Shown here one piece after another: positions 23,625-31,151 of a stretch of 33,103 nucleotides of DNA. Below the pieces are notes generated by a model, which worked only from the letters and a program-made list of their open reading frames with translations, searched no databases and was not told the DNA's origin. A program made the position numbers and the translations under genes. How positions within the stretch are numbered: position 1 is the first letter of the stretch; every line of letters begins with the position of its first letter. The stretch is taken from contig JAUIKL010000019.1 of the NCBI GenBank assembly GCA_030430625.1, positions 1 to 33,103 on the forward strand, read 5' to 3'. Origin of the DNA: Gemmatimonadota bacterium. GTDB taxonomy: Bacteria; Gemmatimonadota; Gemmatimonadetes; Longimicrobiales; Gaopeijiaceae.

Positions 23625-24766
23625 AACACTTCGTCGGCTCGTGCCTTACCGGGTGTGCGCTGGTGGCGTTATGGGCCCTACCGCCGAGTCAGAACCTCGC
23701 CACGGGGTGGAAGCTGAAGTCGGCGGAACAGATCCGTCTGGAATCGCTGGAGGACGAGCTGACCATGTCGAGCCGGATCCTGGCCAGACTCCAGTGGTCG
23801 GACTCTCTCTCGGCCGACGTCAGGGCCCCGGAGGCCGGAGACGTCCAGGTCATCGTTCCGGCGGGCATCGACATCGCTCCGCAGCAGGTCGACCGCTTGA
23901 CGCGCCTCGTCGAGGCCGACGCCCAACGGCTCGCGCCGGAACCGCGCATGCGCTTCGCGATGGTGTGGCAGGATCCGGACGTCGGTCACCATCCGGATGC
24001 GCCGCGCCGCGCGTACCACCGCACCGAGTACCTCACGGGTGAGCGCGACGACGAGCCCTACTGCATGGCGGTCAACGTCGTCCACGAGTGGCGGATGCCC
24101 CGGCAAGTCATGGGTCACTTCACCCGATCGAGCACGGTCGGGTCCCGGACGAGCACCCTCGGTCTCTGCGCCTGGCTGCTTCGGTACGGGATGCCGAGCA
24201 CTTCGATCGAGCGATGGCTGTCGGCCGGAGCGGCCCACTTCGGCCTGGAACACGGCCCGGCTCGAGACGTCCGCACCTACCCCGAACGTTGGGTCTTCGG
24301 AGTCCGCTGGAACCAGCGACCGCTCGCGGTCCAGCAGTGCCTCGCGAGGCAGACAGAGGGCTGCGCCACCGCCTTCCTGCGACCCGAGTCGGGCGCGAAC
24401 TCCGGGGTCCGAGATCGGAGTCGACGTCTGGTCGAGGAGTCCCCGGTCCTATGGGCCGATCACGACGCTACGGGCTTCCGGGGGCTGACCGAGTACGACC
24501 CCTACCTCCTGCACGACCTCGAACAGGACTTCGGCCCCGAGGCGTTCGAGCGGTTCTGGTCGTCGGACCTCGACGTCGGTGAGGCCTTCGAGGCCGCGTT
24601 CGGGACGGACGCCGGCACATGGGTCGCGGAGTGGGTCGACCGGACCCGAGGGACCGACCCGGCTGGACCCGAACTCGTGCGCGCCACCACCGCCGGTAGC
24701 ACGCTGACCCTCGTGCTCTTCCTGTTCTGGGCCTTCCTGGCCCAGCGACGACGCACGGTCGTGTAG
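23609..24766 (+). CDS. Exported protein with C-terminal membrane anchor, possible inactive metallopeptidase (tandem copy 2)
   Basis: No named family recognised. A 385-residue protein with an N-terminal hydrophobic signal or anchor (about 6-27) and a C-terminal membrane helix (about 360-377) with a basic tail. It shares with the preceding gene a two-Cys segment (QCLARQTEGCATA), a later LE..FG.EAF..FW stretch, and WV.EWV before the anchor. ERWLSAGAAHFGL resembles the glutamate-bearing helix of peptidase-MA type gluzincins (WLxEGxA), but Ala replaces the metal-binding Glu and no HExxH is present. It may therefore be a non-catalytic relative. Start ATG 23609 has AAGGAG 6 nt upstream; ATG 23621, which overlaps the previous stop as ATGA, is the alternative. 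Last gene of the unit, followed by a strong hairpin. Confidence 0.75.
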   Translation: MAFGMKHFVGSCLTGCALVALWALPPSQNLATGWKLKSAEQIRLESLEDELTMSSRILARLQWSDSLSADVRAPEAGDVQVIVPAGIDIAPQQVDRLTRLVEADAQRLAPEPRMRFAMVWQDPDVGHHPDAPRRAYHRTEYLTGERDDEPYCMAVNVVHEWRMPRQVMGHFTRSSTVGSRTSTLGLCAWLLRYGMPSTSIERWLSAGAAHFGLEHGPARDVRTYPERWVFGVRWNQRPLAVQQCLARQTEGCATAFLRPESGANSGVRDRSRRLVEESPVLWADHDATGFRGLTEYDPYLLHDLEQDFGPEAFERFWSSDLDVGEAFEAAFGTDAGTWVAEWVDRTRGTDPAGPELVRATTAGSTLTLVLFLFWAFLAQRRRTVV

Positions 24767-24774
24767 AACGAGAA

Positions 24775-24804
24775 GAGGCGGGCACCCGGTCGGGTGCCCG
24801 CCTC
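24775..24804. terminator. Bidirectional stem-loop between the ABC unit and pckA
   Basis: A perfect 13-bp stem (24775-24787 with 24792-24804) has a 4-nt loop GGTC, between convergent genes. On the minus strand it is followed by TTCTCGTTCT, so it suits pckA best; on the plus strand the T content is lower. Confidence 0.75.
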
Positions 24805-24859
24805 GCTCTCCCTACTCCGCCCGACCACCCGAAGGCGTCGGCGGTTCACGCCCTACGGC

Positions 24860-26461
<1,602 letters not shown>

Positions 26462-26493
26462 CCAACTCTCCGTAGGAAATGCACGACGGCCTA

Positions 26494-26520
26494 CCGGCGC
26501 ATCGCCGGTTTCGCGAAACC
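26494..26520. promoter_or_regulatory. Two fused palindromes upstream of pckA
   Basis: CCGGCG-CAT-CGCCGG (26494-26508) and the perfect 14-bp GGTTTCGCGAAACC (26507-26520) share two bases, 33-59 bp before the pckA start. They could be operators for a carbon-status regulator or competing RNA hairpins. Confidence 0.5.
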
Positions 26521-26554
26521 AAGCGTCAGGGGGGCCGCCGAAATCGATGGGACG

Positions 26555-26589
26555 AAAATGCAAAGGCCCCGCCGCCAGGCGCCGGGGTC
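26555..26589 (-). terminator. Intrinsic terminator of maeB
   Basis: On the minus strand, 5 nt after the maeB stop, GACCCCG (26589-26583) pairs with CGGGGCC (26571-26565, one G-U pair), then TTTGCATTTT follows. This is the only hairpin in the window with a good T-run. Confidence 0.75.
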
Positions 26590-26594
26590 AGATC

Positions 26595-28865
26595 TCAAAT
26601 GTGCCCACTTCGAGCCTGCCAGTCCACCGAAGCAATCGTCGCAAGGTTCAGGACGTCCTGTAGACTCGAACCCCTCTGGAGGATGTGCACGGGCTTGGCC
26701 ATGCCCAGTAGCACGGGCCCGATGACGTCCGCTCCCCCGAGTTCACCCAGCAGCTTGTACGATGCGTTCGCGGCCGAGAGTCTCGAAAAGACGAGGACGT
26801 TCGCCGGCCCCGACAGCCGGGAGAACGGGTAGATGTTGCGGAGCTTGATGGCGTCGACGGCCGTGTCCGCCTGCATCTCGCCGTCGATCTCGAGATCGGG
26901 GTCCATGGCCCGAACCATCTCGACCGCCGCCGAGACGCGCCGCGCCTCGTCGTGCTGGACGGAGCCGAAGTTCGAGAAGGTGACCATGGCGATCCGAGGC
27001 TCGATACCCAGCTCGCGGACGAACTCGGCACTCTGCACCGCGATCTCGGCCAGCGCTCTCGCATCGGGCTCGATGCTCACGGTCGTGTCCGCGAAGAAGA
27101 GCAACTCGCGGTCGGGGAAGGCGAGCATGTCGAGGCCCGCAACACGCCCGTTTCCGCCAGGGCGCGGACCGATGACGTGTAGACACGGTCGGAGGGCTTC
27201 GGCGTAGTTCGCCTCGATACCCGAGACGAGCGCATCGACCTCGCCCTTCTCGAGGAGCGAGAGAGCAAAGTAGATCGGCTTGTACAGATTCCACTCCGCC
27301 TCGGCCAGCGTCAGCCCTTTGCGGCCGCGCTTGCGGAAGAGCGCCTCGGCGAACTCGTGCCGCTGATCGTTCTGCTCGGCCGCATAGATGATCTCGACAC
27401 CATCGAGATCCACCCCGAGTGCCTCCGCTTTCTCCGCGATCCGGGGCGGGCGGCCGAGCAGGACCGGGTGACAGATCCCGTCTTCGACGAGTTGGGCGGC
27501 GGCGCGGATCACCGTGTCGTTGTGCCCCTCCGGGAAGATCACCCGGGCCTTCTTCCGTCGAGCACGATCCGTCATCCAGCGCATGACTTCGCGCCCGGGA
27601 CCCAGGCTGGCACGCAGCCGGTCCCGATACTCGTCGAGATCGACGTCGACCCGTGCCATCCCACTTTCCATGGCCGCCTGGGCCACGGCGGGAGCCACAT
27701 GGAAGAGGACCCGGCTGTCGAACGGCTTGGGGATGAGGTATTCGCGCCCGAAGACGATCTCCGAGCCGTCGTACGCACCCCGGACCGACTCGGGGACCTC
27801 TTCGCGTGCGAGTTCCGCGAGTGACCGCGTGGCGGCGAGCATCATCTCGTGGTTGATGCCCTTCGCCCGAACGTCAAGTGCACCTCGAAAGATGAAGGGG
27901 AAGCCGAGAACGTTGTTGACCTGGTTCGGATAGTCCGACCGACCCGTAGCCATGATCGCGTCGCTGCGGACCTCGGCCACCTCTTCCGGAAGGATCTCCG
28001 GATCCGGGTTCGCGAGGGCGAAGATGATCGGGTTGTCGGCCATGGACGCCACCATCTCCTTGGTGACCAACCCTTTCACCGAAAGACCGATGAAGACGTC
28101 CGCGCCTTCGAAGGCCTCTTCCAGAGTTCGCTTCTCCGTCGGGACGGCGAAGGGGGCCTTGTACTCGTTCATCCCCTCCTCGCGGCCTTCGTAGATCACA
28201 CCCTTCGAGTCGACGATCAGAATGTTCTCTGCGGGCACCCCGAGCCGCTGGAAGTGCTCGGCCGTGGACAGCGCCGAGGCGCCGGCACCGCTGAAGAGGA
28301 CCTGCACCTCGTCGATCTTCCGATCGGTGATGTCCAGGGCGTTGATCAACGCGGCCCCGGCGATGATGGCCGTCCCGTGCTGGTCGTCGTGGAAGACCGG
28401 AATGTCGAGCCGCTCCTTGAGTGTGCGCTCGATCACGAAGCAGTCCGGCGCCGAGATGTCCTCGAGGTTGATGCCGCCCACGGTCGGTTCGAGAAGCTCG
28501 CAGAACTTGATCACGTCCTCCGCCTTCTCGGAGCCGACCTCGAGGTCGAAGACGTCGATCCCCGCGAAGCTCTTGAAGAGGACGCCCTTGCCCTCCATCA
28601 CCGGCTTCGCCGCCATCGGCCCGATGTTGCCGAGCCCGAGGACCGCCGTCCCGTTCGATACGACCGCCACGAGGTTCCCGCGGGCCGTGTACTTGAACAC
28701 GTCGAGCGGGTTCTCGTGGATCTCCCGACACGGCTCGGCCACACCGGGCGAATAGGCGAGCGTGAGGTCACGGGCCGTGGCCACGGATTTGGTCGAGACG
28801 ACCTCGATCTTTCCGGGGCGGCCGTTGGCGTGGTAGTCGAGGGCTTCCTGACGTCGGTCGGACAT
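26595..28865 (-). CDS. maeB: NADP-dependent malic enzyme with phosphotransacetylase-like domain
   Basis: A 756-residue two-domain enzyme that oxidatively decarboxylates malate to pyruvate and makes NADPH. Residues 1-about 430 are the malic enzyme: YSPGVAEPC, GNIGPMAAKPVMEGKGVLFK, HDDQHGTAII and the nucleotide-binding FSGAGASALS. Residues about 440-756 resemble phosphotransacetylase (KKARVIFPEG, SGIEANYAEALRP, SRLSGPANVLVF). In MaeB this second domain is regulatory, mediating acetyl-CoA inhibition, and is not a working Pta. Length matches E. coli MaeB. ATG 28865 gives the family N-terminus; no strong Shine-Dalgarno is seen. A -35 TTGACA lies upstream. Together with pckA it governs exit of C4 acids from the TCA cycle. 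Confidence 0.96.
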   Translation of the reverse strand: MSDRRQEALDYHANGRPGKIEVVSTKSVATARDLTLAYSPGVAEPCREIHENPLDVFKYTARGNLVAVVSNGTAVLGLGNIGPMAAKPVMEGKGVLFKSFAGIDVFDLEVGSEKAEDVIKFCELLEPTVGGINLEDISAPDCFVIERTLKERLDIPVFHDDQHGTAIIAGAALINALDITDRKIDEVQVLFSGAGASALSTAEHFQRLGVPAENILIVDSKGVIYEGREEGMNEYKAPFAVPTEKRTLEEAFEGADVFIGLSVKGLVTKEMVASMADNPIIFALANPDPEILPEEVAEVRSDAIMATGRSDYPNQVNNVLGFPFIFRGALDVRAKGINHEMMLAATRSLAELAREEVPESVRGAYDGSEIVFGREYLIPKPFDSRVLFHVAPAVAQAAMESGMARVDVDLDEYRDRLRASLGPGREVMRWMTDRARRKKARVIFPEGHNDTVIRAAAQLVEDGICHPVLLGRPPRIAEKAEALGVDLDGVEIIYAAEQNDQRHEFAEALFRKRGRKGLTLAEAEWNLYKPIYFALSLLEKGEVDALVSGIEANYAEALRPCLHVIGPRPGGNGRVAGLDMLAFPDRELLFFADTTVSIEPDARALAEIAVQSAEFVRELGIEPRIAMVTFSNFGSVQHDEARRVSAAVEMVRAMDPDLEIDGEMQADTAVDAIKLRNIYPFSRLSGPANVLVFSRLSAANASYKLLGELGGADVIGPVLLGMAKPVHILQRGSSLQDVLNLATIASVDWQARSGHI

Positions 28866-28923
28866 GGAGTCGTCGGTGGGTTCTTGGCTCGTGACGGCGC
28901 TCGGCGAGGCCGACAGGGCGATG

Positions 28924-28952
28924 ATCCTCACGCCAAGCCGGCAACCTGTCAA
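28924..28952 (-). promoter_or_regulatory. Candidate maeB promoter
   Basis: On the minus strand a perfect TTGACA (28952-28947), a 17-nt spacer and a weak GAGGAT (28929-28924) lie about 60 bp before the maeB start. Confidence 0.45.
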
Positions 28953-28976
28953 AGGTCCCTGCGCACGAGGGGCCGG

Positions 28977-28985
28977 TGTTACAAT
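28977..28985 (+). promoter_or_regulatory. Extended -10 element, leaderless start of the DUF4126 gene
   Basis: TGTTACAAT is an extended -10 (TGn plus TACAAT) ending 5 nt before ATG 28991. Transcription would begin at or next to the start codon. No -35 is visible, as extended -10 promoters allow. Confidence 0.5.
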
Positions 28986-28990
28986 CAAGG

Positions 28991-29971
28991 ATGCCGGAGC
29001 TTCCGATCGAGATCCTCGCTCTCCCGCCCCTGGCGATGGCCGCGGGCGTCGATCTCTATCTCACCCTGCTCCTCCTCGGGGCCGCTCCGACGATCGGCCT
29101 CTGGGACACCCCGCTTCCAGGAGCACTGGGAGACCTCGACCCGCCCGGCGTCCTCATCATGTTGGGTGCGTTCTACCTCCTCGAGTTCGGCGCCGAGCGC
29201 TTTTCTCTCACCGCGCTCGTTTGGAACGCCTTCCACGCCATCATCCGGCCCGTCTCCGGAGCCCTCCTGGCGCTCCTGCTGCTCGATGGTCAGCCGACCG
29301 CGGTCGTCGCAGCCGGATGCCTCGTCGGGGGCGTCCTGGCTTCGACCGCGCACGCGGTCCGCTCGGGCGGCGCCGTCCTGAGATGGCTCGACGCCGATCG
29401 GCCGCCATCGGTCCTCCTCCTCTCCCTACTCGAAGACGTGGCCGTCCTGGGTGTGGTCTCGTGGACCCTCGACGCGCCGCGGGTCGCAGCGGTCGGTGCA
29501 GCCGTCGTGCTCCTCGCCGCGGTGCCGTTCGCACCGTCCCATGCCCGGGCTTTCGGCTACGCGATCGTTCTTTTCGTCCGAAGAGTGTTCGTTTCCTTCG
29601 GCCTCCGGCGATGGCGTGGAGCCGAAGAGATGCCCTCGTGGGTTCCCGACGCCTTCTCCGCGGAGGTCGAGCAGCCATCCGGAGGGGCCATGCGCGGAGC
29701 TCCGGTCGGCGCACGTCGGCTGCCCGGTGTCTCCCGCTTCGCGGCCGGCTGGCTCGTCATGAACGAGGAGCGCCCGTATTTCGTGTACCGCTCCGGGCGT
29801 TCGGTGAAGAAGGTCGACCTGAGCGACCCCGGGCTCGGTGGGGTGCGCGATGCGGACTATTTCCGGCGGGTGGATCTACGGGACCCGAGTGCCGGCGGCT
29901 ACGTGCTGTTCGATCGAGGAGGACCCAGCGCGCAGAGCCTGGCGTCCGAGTTCCCGGAACCGAACGGGTAG
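28991..29971 (+). CDS. DUF4126-like multi-pass membrane protein
   Basis: A 326-residue protein resembling DUF4126. The first 190 residues hold about five hydrophobic segments, opening with LALPPLAMAAGVDLYLTLLLLG and including LVWNAFHAIIRPVSGALLALLLL. The last 130 residues are soluble, basic in the middle (SFGLRRWRGAEE) and then mixed, without a domain I recognise; this tail is longer than I would expect for the family. Function is unknown. The ATG at 28991 directly follows an extended -10 element, suggesting a leaderless mRNA; GTG 28976, with GAGGGG upstream, would add five residues. It is divergent from maeB. Confidence 0.8.
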   Translation: MPELPIEILALPPLAMAAGVDLYLTLLLLGAAPTIGLWDTPLPGALGDLDPPGVLIMLGAFYLLEFGAERFSLTALVWNAFHAIIRPVSGALLALLLLDGQPTAVVAAGCLVGGVLASTAHAVRSGGAVLRWLDADRPPSVLLLSLLEDVAVLGVVSWTLDAPRVAAVGAAVVLLAAVPFAPSHARAFGYAIVLFVRRVFVSFGLRRWRGAEEMPSWVPDAFSAEVEQPSGGAMRGAPVGARRLPGVSRFAAGWLVMNEERPYFVYRSGRSVKKVDLSDPGLGGVRDADYFRRVDLRDPSAGGYVLFDRGGPSAQSLASEFPEPNG

Positions 29972-30022
29972 GCGTGGATCGCGTTGCACAGCTTGATCTT
30001 GCGCGCTCACGAAAAAAAACCT

Positions 30023-30051
30023 TTGACCTCGGAAACACGCTTTTATACCTT
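30023..30051 (+). promoter_or_regulatory. Candidate promoter of the second sigma-factor gene
   Basis: TTGACC (30023-30028), 17 nt and TACCTT (30046-30051), preceded by an A-run GAAAAAAAAC. This is the most AT-rich spot nearby. TATACC at 30044-30049 (15-nt spacer) is an alternative -10. Confidence 0.5.
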
Positions 30052-30088
30052 CGTTTTCACCCTGAAATATCTCTGACCGTCCCCCCTG

Positions 30089-30133
30089 AGCCTCCCCCCA
30101 AGACCAATCCCCACGCGGGTTTGTCGGGAGGCT
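30089..30133 (+). promoter_or_regulatory. Leader segment complementary to the sigma-factor Shine-Dalgarno
   Basis: AGCCTCCC (30089-30096) is an exact complement of GGGAGGCT (30126-30133), which contains the Shine-Dalgarno GGGAGG placed 5 nt before TTG 30137. The 29-nt loop between them would let the mRNA hide its own ribosome-binding site. Confidence 0.45.
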
Positions 30134-30136
30134 TCG

Positions 30137-31048
30137 TTGTCCGGTCGGAGTTCCCCGACCCCGCAGATCGAGGACCGGCGAAAACGAATGTTTTCTTCCT
30201 CTCGTGGCCTGGATTCCTTCGACCAGTACCTGCAGGACGTCGAGAAGTACCCCCTTATTCAGGACCCCCGCGAGGAGCGTGAACTCGCTCGCCGCGCGCG
30301 CGTCGGAGACAAGGAAGCGGCCGAACGGTTGGTGACAGCCAACCTCCGTTTCGTCATCTCGTACGTGAAGAAATACCAGGGGCGCGGGCTGGGTTTGGCC
30401 GAGCTCGTGTGTATCGGGAACGAGGGGCTTCTCAAGGCGGTCAAGAAGTTCGATCCCGACAAGGGTGTGAAGTTCATCTCCTACGCCGTGTGGTGGATCC
30501 GTCAGACCGTGCTGCAGGCGTTGGCCGAACAAACCCGTTCGGTCCGAATTCCGCTCAACCAGAATTCGAACCTCGCGAAGCTCGCCCGCACGAACACCGC
30601 ACTCACCCAGTCGCTCGGCCGCTCGCCGACCGATCAGGAGATCGCGGACGAGATGGACGAGCCCGTGGACACCATCCGCGCCCTGCGCCGCGTGGCCGCT
30701 TCCGAACTGAGCCTCGATGCTCCGATCGACCGGGGCGACCGGGACAGCGCGTCCTTCGGTGAGCGCTTCGCCGGAGCCGCGGCCGCCGACATCGAAGAGG
30801 ATGTGGAGGCCATCGCACGGCGTGAGTTCCTCGAATCGATGTTCGAGAGCTACCTGACCGAGCGCGAGCGGAAGATCCTCTACCTCTACTACGGTCTCGA
30901 CGACGGTGAAGAGCGTACGCTCGAAGAAATCGGTTCGCTCCTCGGTGTGACGCGTGAGCGCATCCGGCAGATTCGGAACCGGGCGTTCGAGAAGCTGCGC
31001 GAGAGCCCGCACGGTGAGTCTCTCTCGGGATTCTGGAACGCGAACTGA
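30137..31048 (+). CDS. RNA polymerase sigma factor, primary/group 2 type (second copy)
   Basis: A 303-residue sigma-70 factor (286 from the internal ATG). Region 1.2 (SFDQYLQDVEKYPLIQ), region 2 (ANLRFVISYVKKYQGRG, then KFISYAVWWIRQTVLQALAE), region 3 and region 4 (LEEIGSLLGVTRERIRQI) are complete; region 1.1 is missing. Region 2.4 (QALAEQTRSVRIPLNQ) is close to the Bacteroidota-type primary factor, so this may be the housekeeping RpoD and the gene at 64-969 a paralogue, or the reverse. TTG 30137 has GGGAGG 5 nt upstream. ATG 30188 gives the usual family length but has only GAGGA 13 nt away. The leader is 86-90 nt and can pair with the Shine-Dalgarno. A strong hairpin follows. Confidence 0.93.
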   Translation: MSGRSSPTPQIEDRRKRMFSSSRGLDSFDQYLQDVEKYPLIQDPREERELARRARVGDKEAAERLVTANLRFVISYVKKYQGRGLGLAELVCIGNEGLLKAVKKFDPDKGVKFISYAVWWIRQTVLQALAEQTRSVRIPLNQNSNLAKLARTNTALTQSLGRSPTDQEIADEMDEPVDTIRALRRVAASELSLDAPIDRGDRDSASFGERFAGAAAADIEEDVEAIARREFLESMFESYLTERERKILYLYYGLDDGEERTLEEIGSLLGVTRERIRQIRNRAFEKLRESPHGESLSGFWNAN

Positions 31049-31073
31049 CGCGATCCGAAGGTCCGACTGAACA

Positions 31074-31106
31074 ACGAAGGCCCCGCCGATGAGGCGGGGC
31101 CTTCGT
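31074..31106 (+). terminator. Strong stem-loop after the second sigma gene
   Basis: A perfect 14-bp stem (31074-31087 with 31093-31106) with loop GATGA lies 25 bp after the stop codon. No T-run follows, as at the other hairpins here except that of maeB. Confidence 0.75.
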
Positions 31107-31141
31107 CGTACGGGGTGGGAACGGTCCGCCCGGCTGGCCTG

Positions 31142-31147
31142 TAAGAT
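31142..31147 (+). promoter_or_regulatory. Candidate -10 box of the outer-membrane protein gene
   Basis: TAAGAT lies 4 nt before GTG 31152, the spacing expected for a leaderless mRNA. No convincing -35 is present. Confidence 0.3.
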
Positions 31148-31151
31148 CGGC

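Noticed and set aside
26462-26563. Extension of pckA to 26563
   Set aside because: It covers the double palindrome and the maeB terminator; ATG 26461 has a good Shine-Dalgarno and family length.
30081-30112. G-quadruplex on the minus strand from C-tracts in the sigma leader
   Set aside because: Only three tracts of sufficient length with long loops; pairing of AGCCTCCC with the Shine-Dalgarno explains the sequence better.
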